In this document: positions 1 to 8,632 of the stretch, piece after piece | How the letters are laid out: each line of letters begins with the position of its first letter | Position numbering within the stretch: the first letter of the stretch is position 1 | Assembly: GCA_021801645.1 (NCBI GenBank) | Contig: JAJYXT010000086.1 | Coordinates: forward strand, 26,379-90,378 | Source: a bacterium | Lineage (GTDB): Bacteria; Chloroflexota; Dormibacteria; Aeolococcales; Bog-877 | DNA: 64,000 nt | Direction: 5' to 3' | The notes under the pieces: generated by a model | What the model was told of the DNA's origin: nothing | Database searches by the model: none | What the model saw: only the letters and a program-made list of their open reading frames with translations | Position numbers and translations under genes: made by a program

Positions 1-858
1 GGGGTGAGGGCGTACTCCCGCGGAAGCAGGGTGGTCAAGGCGTGGCACGGCTTTCTCCACATGGAGGTCATCGACCACTTCACCCACGCGCCGTTGACCA
101 GCCGCCTGATCCCCGCCGATCAACAGGAGCACGCCGCCTACGAGTCAGTCTTCCGGCGCGCCCAGACCAATCTCGACTCCATCCCGTACCTGGTTGCCGG
201 TGATGCCGGGTACTCGGTGGAGCACGTGTTCAGGTTCAACAGCAATCTTGGCGTGGGCTCGGTGTTCCCCTACCGCCGACACAGCGGCAGCGATTCAGAA
301 CGTCGCCAGCCCACCGCCAAGTACGACGAGCACGGCCTTCCGAAGTGCCGCCATTGCGGAGGGGAGTCGGAGTTCGTCCGTTTCGCGGTGACCAACGAAA
401 AGGGGCGGACCTGGTTCCGCTGCCGGCTGCCCCAGTCACCGAAGTGCCAAGGCGAGCAGACCATCCTCTGTGACGAGGCTCCTCGCCACATCATCCCGGT
501 GTGGCGCATCGAGGAGGCGTACGCCGCCATGCGGGTCTCCCACCAGTCCTACGAGCACAAGCACCGCGACCTGCGCATCCAGTACCTGGTCGCGCCTGAC
601 TGCCTGGCGCTCAGACCAAAGCGCCCAGGGATGGGCTGGCAGCAGCTGCGGGCGTCGGCGGCCATGCTCATCGAGTGGCTCCGAGTGCTCCAGCGGGCCG
701 GCTGGGGCACGGCCAAGGCGACGGTCGACACCGCCCGCGTATCCAGCGGGGGCACCATGGTGAAGCGCCTGCTCGAGCAGCGAGCGGACCGCCGGGCCGC
801 AGCCCGAGCACCCACCGGGTCCGACCCACCGGTGACGCTGGTACCCCCAGCCGCCTGA
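1..858 (+). CDS. IS-type transposase, 3' part (5' end outside window)
   Basis: The reading frame is open from the window edge, and the GTG at 4 is probably internal, so this is the C-terminal part of a transposase. A VAGDAGYS segment near residue 65 looks like the second catalytic Asp region of DDE transposases. A YEHKHRDLRIQY segment near residue 182 may carry the catalytic Glu in the IS4/IS1182-type Y-x-R-E region. Between them lies a small Cys-rich insert (CRHCGG, then CRLPQSPKC) that could be a zinc ribbon. I cannot see terminal inverted repeats. The stop is followed by about 150 bases of non-coding sequence before the tmRNA terminator. The exact IS family is uncertain. Confidence 0.6.
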   Translation, partial: GVRAYSRGSRVVKAWHGFLHMEVIDHFTHAPLTSRLIPADQQEHAAYESVFRRAQTNLDSIPYLVAGDAGYSVEHVFRFNSNLGVGSVFPYRRHSGSDSERRQPTAKYDEHGLPKCRHCGGESEFVRFAVTNEKGRTWFRCRLPQSPKCQGEQTILCDEAPRHIIPVWRIEEAYAAMRVSHQSYEHKHRDLRIQYLVAPDCLALRPKRPGMGWQQLRASAAMLIEWLRVLQRAGWGTAKATVDTARVSSGGTMVKRLLEQRADRRAAARAPTGSDPPVTLVPPAA

Positions 859-1011
859 TCTACCCTCCCAGCCGAACGGGAGCAGTTCGGCACAGCTTCA
901 GATAGGCGGACCGCACAACCCAGCCCGCAAAGACGGGTTCCGGCCCCACCACTGGCCTCGGTTCGCCCACCCCGGCACGCTCAAACCGACTTCAGTCGCC
1001 CTCAATTGCCC

Positions 1012-1030
1012 AAAAAACGCCCATTCGGGC
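1012..1030 (-). terminator. Rho-independent terminator of tmRNA
   Basis: On the minus strand, about 30 nt past the tmRNA CCA end, there is a GCCC-GAAT-GGGC hairpin followed by a GTTTTTT run. The short GC stem plus U-tract is the classical intrinsic terminator form. It is one of very few U-tracts in this GC-rich window. Confidence 0.8.
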
Positions 1031-1059
1031 CAACCTTGCAACTCTCTTTGCAACAACCC

Positions 1060-1447
<388 letters not shown>

Positions 1448-1488
1448 AAGGGAACCAGGAAGCCACTATACCCGCTGCCCGGGGGCTG

Positions 1489-1965
1489 TCAACCGGCCGC
1501 CTTCCAGTTGCGGGAGAGGGCTCGTTGCATCTCGCGCTTGGCGTCCCTCTCGGCCAGCGCAGCTCGCTTGTCATGCTCCTGCTTGCCCCGGCATACCCCG
1601 AGCTCCACCTTGACCCGGTTGCGGCGCAGGTGCAGGTCCAGCGGCACCAGGGTTATCCCGGGCTGCTTGGCCAGTCCCAGGAGGTGGTCGATCTCCCGGC
1701 GGTGGAGGAGGAGGCGCCGAGCCCTCAGCGGCTCATGGTTCTGCCGGTTCCCGTAGAGGTGGGGCCGGATGTGGGCGCCCAGCAGGAAGGCCTCGCCCCG
1801 CTCGATCCGGACATACGCCTCGGTGATCTGGGCCCCTCCGGCCCGGAGCGAACGAACCTCCGTGCCCTGGAGCTCGAGCCCCGCCTCCAGCTGCTCCAGC
1901 ACCCGGTACTCGTGCCAGGCTCGCTTGTTCCGGGCGAGGATCGGCGAGCTGGTGGTCTCGGTCAA
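1489..1965 (-). CDS. smpB: SsrA-binding protein SmpB
   Basis: This 158-residue protein has the SmpB fold signature: NKRAWHEY near residue 13, GTEVRSLR near 35, and a basic C-terminal tail with HDKRAALAERDAKREMQRAL. SmpB binds the tRNA-like domain of tmRNA and takes it into the A site of stalled ribosomes. The start is a TTG whose TG overlaps the TGA of fmt (TTGA), so translation is probably coupled. The gene lies directly upstream of ssrA, so the two partners are adjacent. Confidence 0.95.
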   Translation of the reverse strand: MTETTSSPILARNKRAWHEYRVLEQLEAGLELQGTEVRSLRAGGAQITEAYVRIERGEAFLLGAHIRPHLYGNRQNHEPLRARRLLLHRREIDHLLGLAKQPGITLVPLDLHLRRNRVKVELGVCRGKQEHDKRAALAERDAKREMQRALSRNWKAAG

Positions 1966-2861
1966 GAGCGCTGCCCGGCAGGCGCCCGCCGGCCCCGCAT
2001 GAAGGCGGCGGCGGTCATCGGGCGGCCGCCCGGGGGCTGGACCAGGTCGATCTGGAACATCCCAGAGCCGGTGGCCACGACCACGGACTCCGAAGGGCCG
2101 GCGGCCGCCTGGTCGGAGCTAGCGCTGCCAGCCAGCAGCTTCACCTCCGCCCCGCCCAGCTCCGCCGTCACCCCCGGCCACGGCTGGAGCGCTCTGAGCC
2201 GCCGCTCGATCTCCTCGGCCGGCTGGTCCCAGGTCACGCGCCCGTCCGCCCGGGAGAGGCGCGGCGCGTACGTCGCCTGGCCCTCTGACTGAGGCTGGGG
2301 AGTGATTCTCCCCTGTTCCAGGCGATCCAGCGTCGCCGGCAGAAGGCGGGCAGCCACCACTTCGAGGGACGCCTGCAGCGTGGGGGTCGTCGCCTCCCGG
2401 GAGATTGGCAGCGACTCAGCGGCCAGGATGGGACCTGAGTCAAGCCGCTCATCCATCTGGTAGATGGTGACGCCCGTCACCTGGTCCCCGGCGAGGATGG
2501 CTGCCGCCACCGGCGAGGCCCCCCGATGCCTGGGAAGCAGAGAGGGGTGGACACCCACAGCGCCCCGGGGAAACGCCGCAAGGACCGGGCGGCGCACCAG
2601 CTGCCCGTAGGCGCAGACGACCAGCAGCTCGGCCCCCGCGCGAAGCGCCCCGGACAGGTCGTCGGTTGTGAGCCGCGTCGGCTGAAGCACGGGCAGGCCC
2701 AGCTCTCCGGCCAGGTCGCGGACCGGCCGGGGCGCGGGCCGGCCCCGGTCCCCAACGCTTTCCGGGGCCGTGAGCACGGCGAGCACGCGGTGGCGAGAAT
2801 CGGCCAGAGCCCTCAGGGGACCCAGGGCGAACTCCCCCGACCCGGCGTAGACGACCAGCAA
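1962..2861 (-). CDS. fmt: Methionyl-tRNA formyltransferase
   Basis: The 299-residue protein formylates initiator Met-tRNA using 10-formyl-tetrahydrofolate. The catalytic signature SLLPRHRG (residues about 108-115) is followed by TGVTIYQMDERLDSGPIL, both typical of Fmt. The C-terminal third is the tRNA-binding domain. A TTG start is supported by a GGGAGG about 7 nt upstream. The gene follows priA with a 56-nt gap and overlaps smpB by 4 nt, as in many priA-fmt operons. No def gene is present here. Confidence 0.93.
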   Translation of the reverse strand: MLVVYAGSGEFALGPLRALADSRHRVLAVLTAPESVGDRGRPAPRPVRDLAGELGLPVLQPTRLTTDDLSGALRAGAELLVVCAYGQLVRRPVLAAFPRGAVGVHPSLLPRHRGASPVAAAILAGDQVTGVTIYQMDERLDSGPILAAESLPISREATTPTLQASLEVVAARLLPATLDRLEQGRITPQPQSEGQATYAPRLSRADGRVTWDQPAEEIERRLRALQPWPGVTAELGGAEVKLLAGSASSDQAAAGPSESVVVATGSGMFQIDLVQPPGGRPMTAAAFMRGRRAPAGQRS

Positions 2862-2917
2862 AGACCGACCTCCCTTGATTGACCAGCCTCGCCATTATCG
2901 GCAGCAGGCCGTGCGCG

Positions 2918-4921
2918 CTAGGCCGGGTCGACGTCCAGCGCCCACCCCTTGCCCGCGGGCAGAAGCTCGGCCACATCCTCCATTCGAGTGCCCTTCAGGG
3001 TCAGCTGCCAGCGGTGCAGGGAGCGCAGCCGGGGGATGAACGCGGGGCTCGGTCCCAGGACCTCGACGCCCTTACCCCGCAGTGCCTCCCGGAGGCGTGC
3101 CCCCTCGCGCTCGCAGTCCTGGCGGGCCACCTCCTCGCGGGGATCGCTGCGGGTGACCACCAGCAGCCGGGTGAACGGAGGGTACCCCAGCCGCCTCCTC
3201 ACCTCGACCTCTTCGCGGGCGAACCCCTCGTAGTCATGTTCCACTGCCCGCAGCACCGCCGGGTGCTCGGGACTGTAGGTCTGGAGGATCACCTCCGCAG
3301 GCTCGTCACCCCGGCCGGCCCGGCCGGCCACCTGGGTGAGGAGGGAGAAGGTGCGCTCGGAGGCGCGGAAATCCGGGAAGTGGAGGGCGATGTCGGCGTT
3401 GACGATCCCCACCAGCCGGACCCCGGGCAGGTCCCACCCCTTGGCCACCATCTGGGTGCCGATCAGGATGTCCGCGCGCCTCTCGGCGAAGGCCTCGTAG
3501 ATCTCCCGGTGGGCGTCCCGGTGCCCCACGGTGTCCCGATCCATGCGCAGGATCCTGGCCCCCGGCCAGCGCTGAGCGGCCTCCGCCTCCACCCGCTCGG
3601 TGCCGGCTCCCAGGGCGCGGAGGAGCGGGCTTCCGCAGCTGGGGCAGGTCTCGGGAAGCTCCTCCACGTGGCCGCAGTAGTGGCAGCGGCAGAGCCGGCC
3701 CGGGAGGTGCAGCGTGAGGGAGACCGAGCACTCCGGACACCCCAGGGCCTCCCCGCAGCTGCGGCACAGGACCACGCTGGAGGTGCCCCGGCGGTTGAGG
3801 AAGAGGATCACCTGCCCCCCCTCGGAGAGGGCCCCGTCCACCGCGGTGACCAGGTCACGGGAGAGCGGCGAGCGGTTGCCCCGGGCCAGCTCCTCCCGCA
3901 GATCGACCACCCTAACTGGGGGGAGCGGACGCCGGTTGTAGCGCTGGGAGAGGCGGAGCAGCCGGGGGCTGTCCCGGGTCTGGGCCAGGTGGTACGTCTC
4001 CAGCCGAGGGGTCGCGCTCCCCATGACCACCGGAACCGAGAGGATCCGCCCCAGCCGGCGCGCGACCTCGACCGCGTGGTAGCGGGGTACCCGGTCGTAC
4101 TGCTTGTAGGAGGTGGAGTCCTCCTCGTCCACGATGATCACCCCACAGTTGGGCATGGGGGCGAAGACGGCGCTGCGCGACCCCACCACCACCTGGACCT
4201 GTCCCGAGCGTACCCGGCGCCACTCCGATCCCCTCTGGCCCGGGGTCAACCCCGAGTGCAGCACTGCGACCCGGCTTCCGTGGTGACGCGCGAACCGGGC
4301 CACGGTCTGCGGGGTGAGGGATATCTCGGGGATGAGGACGATCGCTCCCCGCCCCCGCTCCTGGGCGGCGCGGATGGCGGCCAGGTAGAGCTCGGTCTTG
4401 CCGGAGCCGGTGACCCCGAAGATGAGGAACTCCTGGAAGCGGGACCAGCGCACCGCCTCCTCGATCGGTACGAAGGCCGCCAGCTGTTCCTGGCTGAGGT
4501 TGAGCTCGGGCGCCCCCTGTGCCATCTCGGCCTTTTGGGACTCGGGTCGGCTCCGGCGGCGGACCGGCCGGGCATCCGCCCTGCCTCCGCGCATGGCCGG
4601 GGGCACCATGGCCCTGATCACCTCGGGGAGTGGGGTGAGGTAATGGTCGCTGATCCAGTGGGCCAGGCTGATCTGGGCCGGCAGGAGCAGCGGCTCGGGA
4701 TCCCGGATCCGCTCCACCGCGCGGAGCTGCTCCAGCCGGGACTCCTGGACCAGCGCCACCACCATGCCAAACACCCGCCGCCGCCCGAAGGGAACCACCA
4801 CCCGCTGCCCCAGGACCAGCTCGTCCTGGAGCTCTGGGGGCACCAGGTAGTCGTAGACACCTGCGGGCGCCGCCGGTCCCAGGTCGGGCACCACCTTGGC
4901 GATGGGCCCGCCCCCGCTCAA
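2918..4921 (-). CDS. priA: Primosomal protein N' (replication restart helicase)
   Basis: I choose a TTG start at 4921, overlapping the TGA of coaBC (TTGA) with GGAGG 4 nt upstream. This trims the longer ORF to 667 residues beginning at the 3'BD (AKVVPDL, VYDYLVP). The helicase core carries Walker A GVTGSGKTELY near residue 170. Motif II reads VDEEDSTSYKQ, with Asp where DEEH is usual. The paired zinc-binding cysteines (CRSCGEALGCPEC, CHYCG, CPSCG) and GTQMVAKGWD follow. PriA reloads DnaB at stalled forks. The full motif set suggests an active helicase, unlike many actinobacterial PriA proteins. Confidence 0.95.
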   Translation of the reverse strand: MSGGGPIAKVVPDLGPAAPAGVYDYLVPPELQDELVLGQRVVVPFGRRRVFGMVVALVQESRLEQLRAVERIRDPEPLLLPAQISLAHWISDHYLTPLPEVIRAMVPPAMRGGRADARPVRRRSRPESQKAEMAQGAPELNLSQEQLAAFVPIEEAVRWSRFQEFLIFGVTGSGKTELYLAAIRAAQERGRGAIVLIPEISLTPQTVARFARHHGSRVAVLHSGLTPGQRGSEWRRVRSGQVQVVVGSRSAVFAPMPNCGVIIVDEEDSTSYKQYDRVPRYHAVEVARRLGRILSVPVVMGSATPRLETYHLAQTRDSPRLLRLSQRYNRRPLPPVRVVDLREELARGNRSPLSRDLVTAVDGALSEGGQVILFLNRRGTSSVVLCRSCGEALGCPECSVSLTLHLPGRLCRCHYCGHVEELPETCPSCGSPLLRALGAGTERVEAEAAQRWPGARILRMDRDTVGHRDAHREIYEAFAERRADILIGTQMVAKGWDLPGVRLVGIVNADIALHFPDFRASERTFSLLTQVAGRAGRGDEPAEVILQTYSPEHPAVLRAVEHDYEGFAREEVEVRRRLGYPPFTRLLVVTRSDPREEVARQDCEREGARLREALRGKGVEVLGPSPAFIPRLRSLHRWQLTLKGTRMEDVAELLPAGKGWALDVDPA

Positions 4922-6162
4922 CTCGCCTCCGAGCCGTCCCCGGGGGAACTCAGCAGCTCCGCCGCCAGGTCGAGGATCCGCCCCGCGACCAGGGACTTGG
5001 GAGACCAGGGCAGGTCGACCTCGCGGCCGTCCGGGTAGAGAACCACCGCCTCGGCCCACTCCCCCCCCATCGCGGAGCGTGGTCCCGCAACCGGGTTGGC
5101 GACCAGCAGGTCACACCCTTTCCGGTGCAGCTTGTCCCGCCCCCGGCCGCGCACGTCGTCGGTCTCGGCGGCGAAGCCGACCACGCGCAGCCCCTCCGGC
5201 CGCCGGGCCACCAGCTCCTGAAGGAGGTCGGGGTTGGGCACCAGGTGGAGGTCCAGTGCCTCGTGCTCAGCGCGATGGAGCTTCTGCCCGAAGGGCTGCG
5301 CCAGGTGGTAGTCCGCGACCGCGGCGGCCATCACCAGGAGCCGGGTGCGCGGGAGCCGCTCCAGGCAGGCCTCAAGCATCTGCTCCGCCGTCTCCACCTG
5401 CACCAGCTCACCTCCTGGAAGTGGCTCAGGGGATTCCGCGGCCGTCACCAGGTGCACCTCGGCGCCGCGCCGGAGCGCCGCCCGGGCCAGCTCGGTGCCC
5501 ATCCGGCCGCTGCTCCGGTTGCCCAGGTAGCGCACCGGGTCGATTGGCTCCCGGGTTCCTCCGGCGGTGACCAGCACCACCACCCCCTGGAGCTCCCTGG
5601 CTGGTTCGAGCAGAAGGCGGGCGGCCTCGAGGATCTCAGCCGGCTCGGCCATCCTCCCCATCCCCACATGGCCCGAGGCCAGCCTGCCCGAGGCCGGCCC
5701 CACCAGATGGGCGCCACGAGCCCTCAGGGTCTGCAGGTTGGCCTGGGTGGCCGGGCTCTCCCACATCCCGCTCTCCATGGCGGGGGCCAGCAGGCGGGGG
5801 GCCTGGCTGGCCAGCAGGGTGGCGCTGACGATGTCGTCGGCCAGCCCGGCGGCCAGCCGGGCGATGGTCGAGGCGGTGGCCGGGACCACCAGGTGGGCCT
5901 CGGCCCACTGGGCAAGGTCGATGTGGGGCATGCCGGACTCACCCCCGGCGCCCCCCCGACCGGGGTGGGCAACCGGATGTCCGGATAGGGCCTGGAGAGC
6001 CAGCGGCGAGATGAAGCTGGTAGCCGCCGCGGTCATCGCCACCCGCACCTCCGCCCCCTCCTGGCGCAGGGCGGTGACCAAAGAGGGGGCCTTCACGGCG
6101 GCGATGCCTCCGCACACGTGGAGGAGGACCCTCCTCCCGGCCAGCCCGCTCCCCTCCATCAC
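4918..6162 (-). CDS. coaBC: Bifunctional phosphopantothenoylcysteine decarboxylase / phosphopantothenate-cysteine ligase
   Basis: This 414-residue protein carries out two steps of coenzyme A synthesis. The N-terminal CoaC flavoprotein half has GGIAAVK, VVPATASTIARLAAGLADD and LLAPAMESGMW with the GHVGMGRM lid. The C-terminal CoaB half has VLVTAGGTREPIDPVRYLGN and KLHRKGCDLLVANPV. Tandem starts GTG-ATG occur at 6162 and 6159. It lies 4 nt after gmk and overlaps priA. The rpoZ gene that often sits between gmk and coaBC is absent. Confidence 0.95.
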   Translation of the reverse strand: MMEGSGLAGRRVLLHVCGGIAAVKAPSLVTALRQEGAEVRVAMTAAATSFISPLALQALSGHPVAHPGRGGAGGESGMPHIDLAQWAEAHLVVPATASTIARLAAGLADDIVSATLLASQAPRLLAPAMESGMWESPATQANLQTLRARGAHLVGPASGRLASGHVGMGRMAEPAEILEAARLLLEPARELQGVVVLVTAGGTREPIDPVRYLGNRSSGRMGTELARAALRRGAEVHLVTAAESPEPLPGGELVQVETAEQMLEACLERLPRTRLLVMAAAVADYHLAQPFGQKLHRAEHEALDLHLVPNPDLLQELVARRPEGLRVVGFAAETDDVRGRGRDKLHRKGCDLLVANPVAGPRSAMGGEWAEAVVLYPDGREVDLPWSPKSLVAGRILDLAAELLSSPGDGSEAS

Positions 6163-6166
6163 CCCG

Positions 6167-6748
6167 TCATTGTGGCAGCCGGGGGCTTCGTGCCCGATCC
6201 CCAGTCAGGATGCGGACCACCTCATCGGCAGCCCTCTCCACCTCGTCGTTGACGACCAGATGGTGATACCAGCCAGACTGGGCCAGCTCCCGGTCGGCGT
6301 CCTCGGTCCGACGCGCCAGCTCGGCAGGGCTCTCGGTCGCCCGCTCGCGCAGCCGCGCCAGCAGCACCTCGCGACTGGGGGGGGCCAGGAAGATGAAGGT
6401 GGCATCGGGTTGATCCGCCTGCAGCTGCGAGGCTCCCTGAACGTCGATCTTGAGGAGGACGTCGCGACCTCTCTGGAGCAGCTCCTCCACCCTCCGCTTG
6501 GAGGTCCCGTAGAGGTTGCCATGCACGGTGGCGGTCTCCAGGAACTCCCCGCCCTCCCGAAGGCGCAGGAACTCATCCGGGCTCACGAACGAGTACTCCC
6601 GGCCATCCTCCTCCCCGGGGCGGGGCGCCCTCGTCGTGTACGCAACCGGGCGCTGGAGTTCCGGCAGCCGGCGGCGCACCGCCTGGATGACCGTGTCCTT
6701 GCCCACCCCGCTTGGTCCCGACAGGACCACGAGCCTGCCCCTGGCCAC
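6167..6748 (-). CDS. gmk: Guanylate kinase
   Basis: The 193-residue enzyme phosphorylates GMP to GDP. The P-loop SGPSGVGKDT is at residues 10-19. The GMP-binding segment TTRAPRPGEEDGREYSFV is near 39-56, and the DVQGASQLQ region is near 100. Length is normal for the family. It starts with GTG three codons after the stop of the pseudouridine synthase and precedes coaBC, a common bacterial order. Confidence 0.95.
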   Translation of the reverse strand: MARGRLVVLSGPSGVGKDTVIQAVRRRLPELQRPVAYTTRAPRPGEEDGREYSFVSPDEFLRLREGGEFLETATVHGNLYGTSKRRVEELLQRGRDVLLKIDVQGASQLQADQPDATFIFLAPPSREVLLARLRERATESPAELARRTEDADRELAQSGWYHHLVVNDEVERAADEVVRILTGDRARSPRLPQ

Positions 6749-6751
6749 GTC

Positions 6752-7705
6752 TCAGACTCCGCCCGGAGGCGGCCATGGCCAGACCAGGTCCCCCGAGCCC
6801 CCGAGCCTTACCCGCAGCGAGCGCAGGTCCTCAGGAAGCGGGCTCACGAAGGTCATCTCCCGACCGGTCCCGGGATGGCGCAGGTGGAGCATGGCGGCGT
6901 GGAGGGCAGGACGGGGCGCCGCCTGCGCGTGGCCCCCATAAAGGGGATCGCCCACCACCGGGTGGTGGATGTAGGCAAGATGGACCCGGATCTGGTGGGT
7001 GCGTCCGGAGAGCAGGCGGAGGCGGAGGGCGACGTGGGCGGGTAGGCGCTCCAGTACCCAGAACTCGGTCGCCGCGTCCCGTCCACTCGTGGTCACGCTC
7101 ATCCTTCCCGGGCGCGCCCGCTGCCGCCCCACCGGAGCCTCGATCCGGCCCCGTCCCTCCGTCAGGGCCCCCTCGGCCAGCGCCCAGTACTCCCGCCCCA
7201 TGGTGCGCAGCCGCAGCTGCTGAGCGAGGTCGAGATGGGCGGAGTCGGTTCGCGCCAGGCAGAGGAGGCCGCTGGTCCCCCGGTCCAGGCGGTGGACGAC
7301 TCCCGGGCGCTCCGGCCCACCGGCCAGGGACCAGGGGCCCGGCTGGGTCTGCAACCAGTCGGTGAGGGTGCCGGCGGATAGCCCAGGCGCCGGGTGGACC
7401 GCCAGCCCCGGCGGCTTGTCCACCACCATCAGCTCTCCGTCGTCGTAGACCACCCTCGGCTCCGGCCCCGCCTCAGCCGGGGTTGGTGCCGACTCTTCCT
7501 CCACCTCGACGGTCTCACCCTCGTGAAGCAGCAGGGAGGCGCGCAGCGCCTTGCCCGCCTCCAGCCGCACCAGCCCCAGCCGCAGCCGCCTCTGGGCCAC
7601 CTGGCGCGAGACGCCCAGGCTGGAGGCCAGGAAGGCGTCCAGCCTGCTCCCTCCGTCCGTGGGCCCCACCTGAAGCCGGCGGACGGGGCGATCAGGCGTC
7701 GGCAC
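6752..7705 (-). CDS. RluA-family 23S rRNA pseudouridine synthase (RluD-like)
   Basis: This 317-residue protein has an N-terminal S4 RNA-binding domain (SLGVSRQVAQRRLRLGLVRLE, residues about 28-48). It is followed by the RluA catalytic domain with the signature HRLDRGTSGLL near residue 138 containing the catalytic Asp. VVDKPPGLAVHP and the RTHQIRVHLAYIHHPVVGDPLYG segment are typical of RluD/YlyB proteins. It probably isomerises uridines in 23S rRNA. A GTG start overlaps the lspA end by 14 nt, and the lspA-rluD pairing is a common gene order. Confidence 0.9.
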   Translation of the reverse strand: MPTPDRPVRRLQVGPTDGGSRLDAFLASSLGVSRQVAQRRLRLGLVRLEAGKALRASLLLHEGETVEVEEESAPTPAEAGPEPRVVYDDGELMVVDKPPGLAVHPAPGLSAGTLTDWLQTQPGPWSLAGGPERPGVVHRLDRGTSGLLCLARTDSAHLDLAQQLRLRTMGREYWALAEGALTEGRGRIEAPVGRQRARPGRMSVTTSGRDAATEFWVLERLPAHVALRLRLLSGRTHQIRVHLAYIHHPVVGDPLYGGHAQAAPRPALHAAMLHLRHPGTGREMTFVSPLPEDLRSLRVRLGGSGDLVWPWPPPGGV

Positions 7706-8213
7706 GGGCCTGCATCAGGAGCCGCACCACCAGCAGGACCATGCCCACGGTGATGCCGCTGTCGGCGACGTTGAACACCGGCCAGTGGGGCAGCTGGATG
7801 AAGTCCACCACGTACCCCTGGGTGAGCCGGTCGATGGCATTGGCCAGCGCCCCTCCCACCACCATCCCCACCGCCGCCTGGACCCACCAGCCCTCGGCGG
7901 CCAGCCGGTGGCGGTACCAGATGGCCGCCCCGATCACGGCCGCCGCAACCAGGAGGAACAGCCAGTCATAGTTGGGCAGGATGCTGAACGCCGCTCCGGA
8001 GTTCTCCACGTACTGTATGTGCACCGGCCAGCTGGGGAAGAGCTCCTGCCCGGGGACCAGGGAGCGGGTCACCCAGAACTTGGTGAGCCGGTCCAAGCCG
8101 AAGGTGATGGCCGCCGCGGCCAGGGCTGTTACCGGCCAGCTGCCGAGCCCGGTCCTGGCCCGGGACGCCTCAGTCGCGCCGGGCCTCCTTGCAGGGAATG
8201 CAGCGGGTCGCAT
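7692..8213 (-). CDS. lspA: Lipoprotein signal peptidase
   Basis: The 173-residue integral membrane aspartic peptidase cleaves lipoprotein signal peptides below the lipidated Cys. The signatures NSGAAFS, GGALANAIDRLTQGYVVDFI and VFNVADSGITVG are all present, including both catalytic Asp residues, with about four membrane spans. The annotated ATG overlaps the dksA gene by 44 nt. I see no good later start, so either the overlap is real or initiation uses a weak codon. PstS in this window carries a lipobox and is a plausible substrate. Confidence 0.92.
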   Translation of the reverse strand: MRPAAFPARRPGATEASRARTGLGSWPVTALAAAAITFGLDRLTKFWVTRSLVPGQELFPSWPVHIQYVENSGAAFSILPNYDWLFLLVAAAVIGAAIWYRHRLAAEGWWVQAAVGMVVGGALANAIDRLTQGYVVDFIQLPHWPVFNVADSGITVGMVLLVVRLLMQARADA

Positions 8214-8544
8214 AGGGAAGCGCCTTCAGGCGCTCGATGTCGATCTCCTTGCCGCAGCTTCGGCAGATGCCATACTCGCCCCGGTCGAGCCGCCCCAGCG
8301 CCTCCTCGCATTGAGCGAACATCTGCTCAAGGTTCTCCCGGATGGCCAGGAGCCGCTCGTGCTCCTCCATCTCCCCGGCGTGCTCGGTGGGGTGCTCGTG
8401 GAAGGGGGCCTGCTTGCCGATCCCGCCCGGGTTCTCCCCGCGCAGCCGCGAGAGCTCCTGGGCCAGCCGGTCGCGCTCGCTCTCCACCTGGGTCCGGATC
8501 TCAGCAAGATCACGCTCGCGGGTGGCGCTGGTCATTTCAGCCAT
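8170..8544 (-). CDS. DksA/TraR-type zinc-finger protein
   Basis: This 124-residue protein has an N-terminal coiled coil (residues about 5-35 and 55-85). A C-terminal zinc finger CRSCG...CIPCKEA follows the family-typical GEYGICRSCGKEI. Proteins of this type act in the RNA polymerase secondary channel or as general stress regulators. The acidic DxxDxA tip of true DksA is not evident, so the DksA-like effect on rRNA promoters is unproven. The gene is head-to-tail between ileS and lspA, where short TraR-like genes often occur. Confidence 0.85.
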   Translation of the reverse strand: MAEMTSATRERDLAEIRTQVESERDRLAQELSRLRGENPGGIGKQAPFHEHPTEHAGEMEEHERLLAIRENLEQMFAQCEEALGRLDRGEYGICRSCGKEIDIERLKALPYATRCIPCKEARRD

Positions 8545-8632
8545 GCTTGCTAACCTCGAATTTGGTCGCTGGTCCCCGCGCCGCCACTGCCGAGCAGGGA
8601 CGGCCCGCGGGGGGCGGGGGAATTATCGACCG

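Noticed and set aside
2879-5038. 719-aa plus-strand ORF
   Set aside because: It is antisense to priA over its whole length, has low-complexity Pro/Gly/His/Gln-rich sequence and no domain. It is a GC-driven shadow.
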